Assembly: GCA_947487595.1 (NCBI GenBank)
Contig: CANKXJ010000029.1
Location: 1-8,896, forward strand
From: Actinomycetota bacterium
GTDB taxonomy: Bacteria; Actinomycetota; Actinomycetes; Nanopelagicales; Nanopelagicaceae
Direction of reading: 5' to 3'
DNA length: 8,896 bases
In this document: piece by piece, positions 1 through 6,823 of the stretch
How the letters are laid out: the number at the start of each line of letters is the position of its first letter
Position numbering within the stretch: position 1 is the stretch's first letter
Made by a program: the position numbers and the translations under genes
The notes under the pieces: generated by a model
Told to the model about the DNA's origin: nothing
The model's database searches: none
What the model saw: only the letters and a program-made list of their open reading frames with translations

Positions 1-1535
1 TTATTTTAGCTAAGACCATTAAGGGTTGGACTCTTGGTTCAAGTTTTGAAGGCCGTAACTCAACTCATCAGATGAAGAAGATGTCACTAGAGGACATCAT
101 GCAGTTCCGCGACACATTGCACCTAGATATTCCAGATGAGAAGTTAGATAAATACCTACCTCCTTACTTAAAACCTGCAGCTGATTCACCTGAAGCTATC
201 TATGTAGCTGAGCGTCGCGCCGCCCTTGGTGGATCTATTCCCCGCCGCCGCGCAATTTCACGTCCACTTCCGCAACCTGATGACTCTGTCTATGAGTCAG
301 TTAAGCGCGGTTCTGGTCATCAAGAGATTGCAACAACGATGGCATTTGTTCGTATGCTCAAAGATTTAGTGAAAGATCCTGGACTTGGTGCACGTATTGT
401 TCCCATCATTCCTGATGAAGCGCGCACTTTCGGTATGGATTCATTGTTTCCAACGTTAAAGATTTACTCTCCTAGTGGCCAGCAATATGCAGCCGTTGAT
501 CGTGAATTGATGTTGTCATATAAAGAATCAACTACTGGTGTGATTCTTCATGAAGGAATTAATGAGGCCGGCTCTGTTGCATCCTTTACTGCAGTGGGCT
601 CTTCTTACTCCACACACGATGAGCCAATGATTCCTATCTACATCTTCTACTCAATGTTTGGTTTCCAGCGCACAGGAGATGCTTTCTGGGCTGCAGCCGA
701 TCAATTAGTGCGTGGCTTTGTAATTGGGGCCACTGCTGGTCGCACCACACTTAATGGTGAAGGTTTACAGCATGAAGATGGTCATTCACCACTTCTTGCC
801 TCAACTAACCCGGCTGTGGTTTCTTATGATCCAGCATTCGCATTTGAACTTGGACATATTGTTAAAGATGGTTTGCGACGTATGTATGGTGAAAACAGCG
901 AAAACATTTATTACTACGTAACTGTTTATAACGAGCCATACGTGCATCCAGCCGAGCCTGAAAACCTTGACGTGGATGGTCTGCTTAAGGGTATTTATCT
1001 CTACTCTCCTGCGGCTAAATCACGCAAGAAGTCAGCACAGATTTTGGCTTCGGGTGTGGGAGTGAACTGGGCTCTGAAAGCCCAACAACTTCTTGCCGAT
1101 GACTGGGGTGTTAATGCATCTGTCTGGTCTGTAACTTCATGGAATGAACTTCGCCGTGATGGACTTGAAACTGATCGTCATAATCTGCTTAATCCAAAAG
1201 ATAAGAGACGTGCATACATTTCTAAGAAGCTAGACGGACATAAGGGTCCAGTTATTGCTGTTAGTGATTACATGCGCTCAGTGCAAGATCAAGTAGCACC
1301 ATGGGTTGATGCACCGTTCTATTCACTTGGAACTGATGGCTTTGGATTATCAGACACACGTGGTGCTCTGCGCCGTCACTTTAAAGTTGATGCTGAATCA
1401 ATTGCGGTCGCTGTATTGCAGCAACTGTGTAAACAAGGTGACATCAAAGAGCGCGTTGTTACTCAGGCGATGGAAAAATATCGTATTGATGATGTCTTGG
1501 CTGCAGAGGCTGGCAATACCGAAGGCTCAGGTTGA
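1..1535 (+). CDS. aceE: Pyruvate dehydrogenase E1 component, homodimeric type, C-terminal part (5' end outside window)
   Basis: Thiamine-diphosphate-dependent E1 subunit of the pyruvate dehydrogenase complex. It decarboxylates pyruvate in the cytoplasm and passes the acetyl group to the lipoyl domain of E2. The frame is open from base 3 (ILAKTIKGW...), so the first in-frame ATG at 72 is internal; 510 residues are visible of the roughly 890-920 usual for the family. The fragment starts near the ThDP active-site loop, with GRNSTHQMKKM (its His matches the conserved loop histidine). It continues through SPSGQQYAAVDRE, the EGINEAGS segment carrying the family's catalytic glutamate, the long conserved SMFGFQRTGD, and GRTTLNGEGLQHEDGHS (bases ~740-790). 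It ends with the transketolase-like C-terminal domain, including LGTDGFGLSDTR. These motifs match E. coli AceE closely, so the assignment is firm. Its stop lies 49 bp from the stop of the convergent transporter gene. No frameshift is seen. Confidence 0.97.
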   Translation, partial: ILAKTIKGWTLGSSFEGRNSTHQMKKMSLEDIMQFRDTLHLDIPDEKLDKYLPPYLKPAADSPEAIYVAERRAALGGSIPRRRAISRPLPQPDDSVYESVKRGSGHQEIATTMAFVRMLKDLVKDPGLGARIVPIIPDEARTFGMDSLFPTLKIYSPSGQQYAAVDRELMLSYKESTTGVILHEGINEAGSVASFTAVGSSYSTHDEPMIPIYIFYSMFGFQRTGDAFWAAADQLVRGFVIGATAGRTTLNGEGLQHEDGHSPLLASTNPAVVSYDPAFAFELGHIVKDGLRRMYGENSENIYYYVTVYNEPYVHPAEPENLDVDGLLKGIYLYSPAAKSRKKSAQILASGVGVNWALKAQQLLADDWGVNASVWSVTSWNELRRDGLETDRHNLLNPKDKRRAYISKKLDGHKGPVIAVSDYMRSVQDQVAPWVDAPFYSLGTDGFGLSDTRGALRRHFKVDAESIAVAVLQQLCKQGDIKERVVTQAMEKYRIDDVLAAEAGNTEGSG

Positions 1536-1584
1536 TCTCAAGAATTGCAAGAAGCGATGTCTCCCCCGCTTGCGACTCTTTGCT

Positions 1585-2769
1585 TTAAACGCCCTTAAGG
1601 GCTTTTGCGAAAAAGGGAACGGTTAGTAAGAGAATTCCTGGAATCAATAGACCAATTGATAAAGATGTAGCTTGGGCCGTCCACGCAACAACCCACTTTA
1701 AAATAAAGGCCAAAATAATATTTGCAACACCCACATGGCCAATAACGACGCTAGCAGGGTGTTGTGAGCGGGCATTAGCTGCAGTCATAAATGTTGGCCC
1801 GAGGAACGAGCTACCAAGACCAGCAAGTGAGAACCCAATACAAATAACTAAAAATGCAATATCTTGATTTGAAGCAAAGAGCGTTCTGGCTAGAAAAATA
1901 CTCACAAGAAAAGAAGTACCGGCGAGCAGTGATGCATGAACTGCTAAACGCTCTAGGGTGAAACGTGGCAATAGATAATGTACGGTGAATCTTCCAAAAA
2001 TCATCCACATGGTGAAGAGAATAAATGGCAAAGTATTAAAACCGCTCTTAATTCCAATTTCTTCCTTAGTATAGATAGTTGCCCAGTCACTCAATGCGAA
2101 CTCTAGAAAAATTGCACTGATAAGACCCAATGAAATCAATCGATCAAACGAGAATCCTGCAAAAAGCTCCTTAAACTTATATTCAATGTCTGCATCTTGA
2201 TTAGCTTTGAGAAGTTCTGGTGCCAGGGCGCTAATTACTATCGTTTGAACAAGAAATATGATTACAGTTAAAAATCCAATATGAATCTGTAGCGAAACAC
2301 GGTCGACTAGAAATCCTGATATAAAGGCGGTGATTAATGCACCAGCGCCCCACATTCCACTCATCTGCGTAATAATGAATTTTCCTATACGATCTTGGTA
2401 GTTAAAGCCTTGGGCATTAATTGAAATATGAAATGCCGAAATAGCAGCGCCAAAGATAATATTTGCAAAGAAAAATACAAGAGGTGAATCAACGGTAGTA
2501 AGAATTATCAACGTGGCCATAAGAAAGAAGGAAGCAGCGTGCAAAACTCTTTTAACGCCAATTCTGTGAACAACATGTCCCACAGTCAGCAGTGAAATGA
2601 GTGATCCTAAAGAGCCAGTACTGATGAGTGAGCCAAAGCCACCATTTGTTAGGTTGAGTGCATCTTTAACTTCTGGAAAGCGAGGAACCCAGGACATAAT
2701 CCCTAGGCCAAATGTGAAGAAAAGAATTCTTAAGTAAATAAGCTCATTTTTAGCTGTAAGGGCACTCAT
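1585..2769 (-). CDS. MFS transporter, YbjJ/fucose-permease-like
   Basis: Inner-membrane secondary transporter of the major facilitator superfamily; the substrate cannot be told from sequence. The protein of about 394 residues has the length and about 12 hydrophobic segments usual for MFS. The N-terminus (SWVPRFPEVKDALNLTNGGFGSLI) resembles the YbjJ-type signature, in which TM1 runs into an R-x-P-x-(V/I)-K-x-x-L-x-L-x-x-G pattern. The TM2-TM3 loop carries a degenerate MFS motif A (GHVVHRIGVKRV), with His where Asp is usual. A charged central loop (about residues 190-205) separates the two six-helix halves. I chose the ATG at 2769, one base after the stop of the upstream ybbN-like gene (TAA-G-ATG), which suggests translational coupling. 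An in-frame ATG at 2784 (MPYFKMSAL) would overlap that gene by 14 bp and is the alternative. Neither start has a clear Shine-Dalgarno sequence. It is the last gene of a leftward three-gene cluster. Confidence 0.85.
   Translation of the reverse strand: MSALTAKNELIYLRILFFTFGLGIMSWVPRFPEVKDALNLTNGGFGSLISTGSLGSLISLLTVGHVVHRIGVKRVLHAASFFLMATLIILTTVDSPLVFFFANIIFGAAISAFHISINAQGFNYQDRIGKFIITQMSGMWGAGALITAFISGFLVDRVSLQIHIGFLTVIIFLVQTIVISALAPELLKANQDADIEYKFKELFAGFSFDRLISLGLISAIFLEFALSDWATIYTKEEIGIKSGFNTLPFILFTMWMIFGRFTVHYLLPRFTLERLAVHASLLAGTSFLVSIFLARTLFASNQDIAFLVICIGFSLAGLGSSFLGPTFMTAANARSQHPASVVIGHVGVANIILAFILKWVVAWTAQATSLSIGLLIPGILLLTVPFFAKALKGV
1591..1606 (+). terminator. Possible weak intrinsic terminator after aceE
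   Basis: A perfect 12-bp palindrome (GCCCTTAAGGGC, 1591-1602) is followed by TTTT. It can fold as a 4-bp GC stem with a TTAA loop, or cruciform-like with 6 bp. It is the only hairpin with a following T-run near the aceE end. It lies inside the last codons of the convergent transporter gene, and the T-run is short and broken by GCG, so termination may be weak. On the minus strand the same stem is followed by GTTT, which is poorer still. Confidence 0.35.
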
Positions 2770-2770
2770 C

Positions 2771-3631
2771 TTAAAATAGGGCATTCGCTAAAGCGCTACG
2801 GGCTGCAGTTAAGCGTGGATCAGCTGGATCTACTAAGGCAAAGAGTGAAAGCAAATGCTCTTTAGCTCTATTGCGCTCATCGCCTGCACTTTCTTTGACT
2901 GCATGTAAAAGACGAGTAAAGGCTGCTTCCACTCCCCCATTTACTATCTCCATATCAGCTGCTCTAAGCTGCAGAGATAAGTCTGAAGGATTATCTGTAG
3001 CTTCCTTGATTACTGCATCTAGAACTAAACCATCGGTTCGAATAAGTAGCTGAGTTTGGGCAAGACCTAATTTTGCAAAGGAATCTGTTGGTTTTCTAGC
3101 TAGCAGTTTCTTATAGGCAATCTCTGCAGTAGCAAAATCTCCTGCTTCAAGGGCTGTAACTGCTTCTTCCTCTTCAGGTTCAATTATTTCAACTGGTATA
3201 TCACCAACACCTTGTTCTGCAGCTAGCGTCAAGACTTTATCTAAAACAAGACGTATTTGGGCTTCCGGATACGCTTGCTCAAATAGAGGGACTATCTGTT
3301 CATTTATTAATGCAACTGCATAAGGAATCTTTTGGGTTTGTAACGCTTGGGCAACTTGTGGCTGTGCATCAATATCAACATGTCCCAAGCTCCATGAACC
3401 TTTATAGGTAGCTTCCAAAGTTCCCATCACATTTAGCATCTCAACAGATTCAGCACTGCGCGGCGACCAGCAGAACAAAATCACAGCACGCGTTTTAGAA
3501 AGAGGTAGAAACTCTGTAGTCAAGTTTTCGGCAGTAACTGCAACACCTGGTGTGGGTCCCATTGGGGCGCTCTTTGGCTTTCCTAATGAACTCAGATCAA
3601 CTGCTTGCGCAAAATTAGGAGGGTTGCTCAC
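2771..3631 (-). CDS. ybbN: YbbN/CnoX-like thioredoxin-fold plus TPR protein lacking CXXC
   Basis: 286-residue cytoplasmic protein with the architecture of the YbbN (CnoX) co-chaperone family: an N-terminal thioredoxin fold (about 30-140) and C-terminal tetratricopeptide-like helices (about 153-286). Thioredoxin-fold signs are the strand AVILFCW (49-55), HVDIDAQPQVAQAL (84-97) and KIPYAVAL with the cis-proline at 103. Aligning Trp55 with the active-site-proximal Trp of thioredoxin puts Ser59 and Ser62 where the catalytic cysteines would be (SAES). Disulfide chemistry is therefore not expected; a holdase or chaperone-delivery role is inferred from E. coli CnoX. The TPR part includes LEAGDFATAEIAYKKLLARKPTD (161-183). 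The start is GTG, 9 bp after the stop of the DUF4032 gene, with AGGA 7 nt upstream as a plausible ribosome site. The same bases also form TAGGAT (3638-3643), which could act as a -10 box for a leaderless internal transcript. Confidence 0.85.
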   Translation of the reverse strand: MSNPPNFAQAVDLSSLGKPKSAPMGPTPGVAVTAENLTTEFLPLSKTRAVILFCWSPRSAESVEMLNVMGTLEATYKGSWSLGHVDIDAQPQVAQALQTQKIPYAVALINEQIVPLFEQAYPEAQIRLVLDKVLTLAAEQGVGDIPVEIIEPEEEEAVTALEAGDFATAEIAYKKLLARKPTDSFAKLGLAQTQLLIRTDGLVLDAVIKEATDNPSDLSLQLRAADMEIVNGGVEAAFTRLLHAVKESAGDERNRAKEHLLSLFALVDPADPRLTAARSALANALF

Positions 3632-3640
3632 GTGGTAATC

Positions 3641-4867
3641 CTAGTGGGCGATGAGGTCAACGCCAGAATCACGCCGATTGGGCAAAATCTCTTGCACATA
3701 ATTATCAGTAGCAAAGGCCAAGCCCACATCGCTTCCATTTTGCTCACTTAAATACCAGCGATTTTCAAGGATTTCATGGAACATCTGAGCTCGCTCCACG
3801 CGACCACGCATATGCTCAGGTATTCGATTAATTGTTGGTTCAAAGACTTCTAAGAACCATTTTTTTGCCATCTCAGTTACTGACATGGCGGTGTTTTCAT
3901 GCCGGGCACGATAGCGATCAAAAGATGCGAGTAAGCGCTTCGCTTGTAGCTCTTCAGTATCAATTCCCATTAATTCACGCAGACGTTGTGTGTGATAACC
4001 AGCGGCAACCAAACGCGGTTGGAAAGATAAAAGTTGTGAATCACCATCTATAGTGATTGTTACCTCTTCAACAGCAAAACCTAAATCATGTAACTGGCGC
4101 ATAGCGCGCTCAACAGCATGTCGATCTTTAGGATCAAGAAGTTGGCGCTCTTTAAGAGCTGCCCAAATTCTGCGATAGCGACGGATAACAGCTTCGGCAG
4201 CGCGCACTGGATCCATACCTGGATAAAGAACTCCAGATAAACGCAAATCTTCTAACTCTGCAGCGACGTTGAACATTGCAATATCTAAATCATGTTCTCT
4301 CTGACCATCGCTTAAGGATTTCTGGAACTCACCAGTTTCAGCATCAACAAGATAGGCAGCAAAGCCTTCGGCATCTCGGCGAAAGAGAGTGTTTGAAAGT
4401 GAGCAATCACCCCACCAAAAACCTAAAAGATGTAATCGAACTAAAAGGAGCGCGAGAGCATTTGCCATCGTATTAATATCATGGGTAGTCACTGAGCCTG
4501 AAAGAAGAACTCGATAGGGCAATGAATACGGCAAGAAGCGTGTAACCATCGCGCATGGAAGTTCTTCGCCCTGTGCATCTGTTCTGCCTTCAACAACGGC
4601 GATTTGTTCAACGCAAGGGGCTTTTAGGGAGGTTAATTCCCGTAGGACTTTGTATTCACGATTAGCAAACTCTGAGACAGTTTCTTTAACGGCATAGACT
4701 GGTGCATCTGCATCGGTTGTGGCTCGAACTAAGCGGACAACGTGGCGGGAAATACCTCGTTTTTCTGCCAACGCTGGATCCTCGGGCCATTCTTCCAAAC
4801 TCTGCTGCCATGGCAGGCCAGTAACAGCTGCGATCTCCTCGCCTATTCCTGTTATCCGTAGGGCCAT
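3641..4867 (-). CDS. DUF4032 protein with N-terminal protein-kinase-like (Kdo/WaaP-type) domain
   Basis: Protein of about 408 residues matching the actinobacterial family of a lipopolysaccharide-kinase-like N-terminal domain followed by DUF4032. The substrate is unknown. Kinase-fold residues are all present: Lys61 (VYAVKET), Glu71 (NREYKVLREL), a catalytic loop at His146-Asn159 (HLLGFWWGDCSLSNT, catalytic Asp154 and metal-binding Asn159), and a DFG-like Asp175 (LVDAETGE). An active phosphotransferase is thus plausible. The rest (about 200-408) is helical, with a conserved-looking MRGRVERAQMFHEILENRWYLSE near the end. The frame stays open upstream to an ATG at 4948. I prefer the ATG at 4867 because MALRITG...GLPWQQSLEEWPED...RGISRHVVR matches the N-terminus I recall for actinobacterial relatives, and the longer form would run into the divergent promoter. 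The ATG at 4918 is also possible. It is first in a probable operon with the ybbN-like and MFS genes. Confidence 0.82.
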   Translation of the reverse strand: MALRITGIGEEIAAVTGLPWQQSLEEWPEDPALAEKRGISRHVVRLVRATTDADAPVYAVKETVSEFANREYKVLRELTSLKAPCVEQIAVVEGRTDAQGEELPCAMVTRFLPYSLPYRVLLSGSVTTHDINTMANALALLLVRLHLLGFWWGDCSLSNTLFRRDAEGFAAYLVDAETGEFQKSLSDGQREHDLDIAMFNVAAELEDLRLSGVLYPGMDPVRAAEAVIRRYRRIWAALKERQLLDPKDRHAVERAMRQLHDLGFAVEEVTITIDGDSQLLSFQPRLVAAGYHTQRLRELMGIDTEELQAKRLLASFDRYRARHENTAMSVTEMAKKWFLEVFEPTINRIPEHMRGRVERAQMFHEILENRWYLSEQNGSDVGLAFATDNYVQEILPNRRDSGVDLIAH

Positions 4868-4925
4868 GGGCTCATTCTTGCCTAAAAATGTGTCAGGAAG
4901 ATGAACACCACGTCTCATACAAGTG

Positions 4926-4937
4926 AGATAACTATCT
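4926..4937. promoter_or_regulatory. 12-bp inverted repeat next to a -10 box, possible operator
   Basis: AGATA-AC-TATCT is a perfect inverted repeat ending one base before the TACAAT box of the AI-2E-family gene. It would lie in the promoter spacer. A second, looser repeat, TCTCA-6 nt-TGAGA (4913-4928), overlaps it and covers the -35 area. The position suits a repressor or divergent-promoter site, but repeats this short also occur by chance in AT-rich DNA. Confidence 0.25.
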
Positions 4938-4938
4938 T

Positions 4939-4944
4939 TACAAT
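4939..4944 (+). promoter_or_regulatory. -10 box (TACAAT) of a probable leaderless promoter for the AI-2E-family gene
   Basis: TACAAT differs from the TATAAT consensus by one base and ends 6 nt before the ATG at 4951. Transcription would start at or next to the A of the start codon, giving a leaderless mRNA, which is common in Actinobacteria. There is no Shine-Dalgarno sequence in the 20 bases before the start. The -35 position (CATACA, 17-nt spacer) matches the consensus at three of six bases. Confidence 0.6.
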
Positions 4945-4950
4945 GCATCT

Positions 4951-6078
4951 ATGGCAATCAAAGAGCGAATTAAGAAGGTTACTAAGCGTGCGGCTAAGGC
5001 TGCTTCAACCCCAGCTGACTACGGAATTGCTGGCATTCCAATTAACAGATCTCACCCGTATTACTTTGGCTTTGTTGCAACGTTAGGCGCACTAACTGCA
5101 ATCGTATTGATGCGCGCGCTTGCAAGTGTCTCTCAGATTTTTATCTTAATCCTCATTGCTCTGTTCTTGGCAACAGGTCTCAACCCCGCAGTGGAAGCTC
5201 TTCGCCGTCGCAATATGTCACGCGCTACTGCAGTGGCAATTATCTTTACTTCAGTTATTGCATTTGTAATATTCTTTGCACTTGTAGTAGTTCCGCCAGT
5301 AATTTCGCAGGGAACCCAACTGATCAATAAGGCCCCCACCCTTTTGGCTGAACTAACAAATAACGCAACGATTAATAAGCTCAATGACCAATATGGAATT
5401 ATTGACACGCTACAAACCAAATTGAAATCTGTAACTTCTGATGGAACGCTCTTGATTTCAGCCTTTGGTGGAGTTATTGGTGTTGGTAAATCCGTACTCT
5501 CAGGATTTTTCACATTTCTCACAATCCTGGTTTTAACTCTCTACTTCATTACTTCTTTACCTCAGGCTGTTGATCTAGGACTTTCACTAGTTCCTGCAAG
5601 TCGTCGTGAACGAGTTGGTAGTTTGACTAATGCAATCATCGCTCGTGTTGGTTCCTTTGTCGGTAGCCAAATAGTCATTGCAGCTATGGCTTCTGTTTTT
5701 GTCTTCATTCTTTCAATCGTGTTGGGTCTTCCTTCACCAATTGCTATCGGCATGATCGTTTTGGTCTGCGGATTGATTCCTTTGATAGGACATTTCTTAG
5801 GTTGCACAATTGTCACAATAATCGCCTTAACCCAATCAATTGCAATCGGTGTTATTGCCTTTGTCGCTTACGTGGTTTATGTCCAAGTTGAAAACTATGT
5901 CGTAACTCCACGCATCATGAAAAGAACTTTGGCCGTTCCTGGAGCAGTAACAATTATCTCAGCCCTCATTGGTTCATCTCTTTTGGGGTTAGTGGGCGGA
6001 TTACTTGCTGTGCCAGTGGCTGCTTCGATTATTTTGATTTTGGACGAGGTTGTAATACCCCGCGCTAATAACTCTTAA
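4951..6078 (+). CDS. AI-2E family (PerM/YdiK-type) membrane transporter
   Basis: 375-residue polytopic inner-membrane protein of the AI-2E/UPF0118 (PerM, YdiK, TqsA) family. Members are linked to export of autoinducer-2 or, in other cases, ion or solute transport; the substrate here is not predictable. The layout is the family's usual one. A basic N-terminus (KERIKKVTKRAAK) precedes paired helices (about 30-75 and 85-120). A soluble stretch (about 125-175) follows, then a helix at about 180-200. Last come four or more helices with the characteristic hydrophobic, proline- and glycine-rich LGLPSPIAIGMIVLVCGLIP and a late QVENYVVTPRIM segment, the family's conserved Q-x-x-(E/D)-x-x-x-(V/L)-x-P-x-(I/V)-M pattern. 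The ATG at 4951 fits the leaderless -10 box. The gene is divergent from the DUF4032 gene and convergent with the hydrolase gene, whose stop codon it overlaps, so it is probably monocistronic. Confidence 0.9.
   Translation: MAIKERIKKVTKRAAKAASTPADYGIAGIPINRSHPYYFGFVATLGALTAIVLMRALASVSQIFILILIALFLATGLNPAVEALRRRNMSRATAVAIIFTSVIAFVIFFALVVVPPVISQGTQLINKAPTLLAELTNNATINKLNDQYGIIDTLQTKLKSVTSDGTLLISAFGGVIGVGKSVLSGFFTFLTILVLTLYFITSLPQAVDLGLSLVPASRRERVGSLTNAIIARVGSFVGSQIVIAAMASVFVFILSIVLGLPSPIAIGMIVLVCGLIPLIGHFLGCTIVTIIALTQSIAIGVIAFVAYVVYVQVENYVVTPRIMKRTLAVPGAVTIISALIGSSLLGLVGGLLAVPVAASIILILDEVVIPRANNS
6075..6078. other. TTAA palindrome shared by two convergent stop codons
   Basis: The TAA of the AI-2E-family gene (6076-6078, +) and the TAA of the hydrolase gene (6077-6075, -) are read from opposite strands of one TTAA. 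The coding regions overlap by 3 bp and there is no room for an intergenic terminator. Confidence 0.9.
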
Positions 6079-6785
6079 TACTCAAGAGGTAGAGGGCTTG
6101 TATCACCAGTAACAATGGTGTTTATTTCAGAAAGTACGCGCTGAACAGATGGTTCGCCTACCCAAAGATGCTTTGCATCATCGATGGCAATAATTTTTAA
6201 TTTAGGCACGATTGCGAAACGTTCTTTGGCAGCATCTGGCTTTAAGTAATCATCGTGTTCAGGCACAAGGGCCGTAATTGGTCGTGGATCACTGTTCCAA
6301 TACAAGAGTTCTTCGTTAGTGGTTGTGCGAAGGGGTGGGCTAAGCAGAATGAGCCCTTTGTGGCGTGGATCTTTGGCATGGCGCAGAGCTAGATCAGTTC
6401 CAAAAGACCAACCCACAATCCATAGATTTTCCAACTTTAAAACATCGAAGCAATAATTAATCATTGCCGCAACATCTAAACCTTCAGCTATGCCGTTATC
6501 AAATGCGCCAGAGCTGGTTCCAGCCTCTGATGTTGTTCCTCGTGTGTTAAAGCGAACAACGCTTATGCCAGCCATAGCTGGAAGTCGGTTAGCTGCTTTT
6601 TTATAAACATGACTATCCATCATGCCCCCGGCTGTTGGCAGTGGATGCAGAGTTAAAATCGCCCCTCTTGATTGACCTAAGGGTGCTGAGACTTCTCCCA
6701 ATAAATCCACACCATCACTAGTGAGAACATGAAAAGGTGTGCGAAGGGCCGGCAATTCAGTACTGGGTCTGATTATCTGGGCCAT
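6075..6785 (-). CDS. Alpha/beta hydrolase
   Basis: 236-residue cytoplasmic alpha/beta-fold hydrolase with an intact catalytic triad. The nucleophile elbow is GWSFG with Ser127, the acid is Asp178 or Asp179 (VPEHDDYLKP), and the histidine is His206 (DDAKHLWVGE). The HPLPTAGGMMDS segment (47-58) after strand 3 is the likely oxyanion-hole region, and VVRFNTRGTTSEAG (77-89) is typical of dienelactone-hydrolase/YcjY-like and CocE-related small hydrolases. There is no signal peptide. The substrate cannot be told; an esterase or thioesterase-like activity is a family-level guess. The ATG at 6785 follows a TAAGAT box by 7 nt and lacks a Shine-Dalgarno sequence. The gene is divergent from the aldehyde dehydrogenase across only 38 bp, so the two may be regulated together. 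Confidence 0.88.
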   Translation of the reverse strand: MAQIIRPSTELPALRTPFHVLTSDGVDLLGEVSAPLGQSRGAILTLHPLPTAGGMMDSHVYKKAANRLPAMAGISVVRFNTRGTTSEAGTSSGAFDNGIAEGLDVAAMINYCFDVLKLENLWIVGWSFGTDLALRHAKDPRHKGLILLSPPLRTTTNEELLYWNSDPRPITALVPEHDDYLKPDAAKERFAIVPKLKIIAIDDAKHLWVGEPSVQRVLSEINTIVTGDTSPLPLEY

Positions 6786-6787
6786 AC

Positions 6788-6816
6788 TTCAAATCTTATC
6801 TTCACCCCACTAGGCT
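6788..6816 (+). promoter_or_regulatory. Probable leaderless promoter of the aldehyde dehydrogenase gene
   Basis: TTCAAA (6788-6793) and TAGGCT (6811-6816) are 17 nt apart. The first matches the -35 consensus at four of six bases; the second is a TANNNT-type -10 box. It ends 7 nt before the ATG at 6824, and no Shine-Dalgarno sequence is present. The promoter interleaves with the opposing hydrolase promoter. Confidence 0.5.
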
Positions 6817-6821
6817 TCCAA
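6793..6821 (-). promoter_or_regulatory. Probable leaderless promoter of the alpha/beta hydrolase gene
   Basis: Read on the minus strand, TTGGAA (6821-6816) and TAAGAT (6798-6793) are 17 nt apart, matching the -35 and -10 consensus at four and five of six bases. The -10 box ends 7 nt before the ATG at 6785, so the transcript should start at or near the start codon. Confidence 0.55.
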
Positions 6822-6823
6822 CC

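Noticed and set aside
1536..1584. Second hairpin (AAGCG 1552-1556 with CGCTT 1567-1571) as the aceE terminator
   Set aside because: The 5-bp stem has a 10-nt loop and no T-run directly after it, so it is weaker than the palindrome at 1591.
1306..1626. 106-codon rightward frame overlapping the aceE end and reaching into the MFS gene
   Set aside because: It is an out-of-frame shadow of strongly conserved aceE sequence with no recognisable domain.
4868..4948. N-terminal extension of the DUF4032 protein from the ATG at 4948 or 4918
   Set aside because: The longest form starts 2 bp from the divergent ATG and lies on that gene's -10 box. The family-like N-terminus begins at MALRITG (4867). The 4918 start remains possible, with TATCTC as a weak -10 box.
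4901..5086. Rightward 61-codon open frame across the divergent promoter
   Set aside because: It overlaps the AI-2E-family gene in another frame, has no recognisable protein features, and its start lies upstream of the promoter of the real gene.
5133..5816. Leftward frames (5133-5522 and 5562-5816) antisense to the AI-2E-family gene
   Set aside because: Their Lys/Thr/Ile-rich composition is what a hydrophobic membrane protein gene gives when read backwards.
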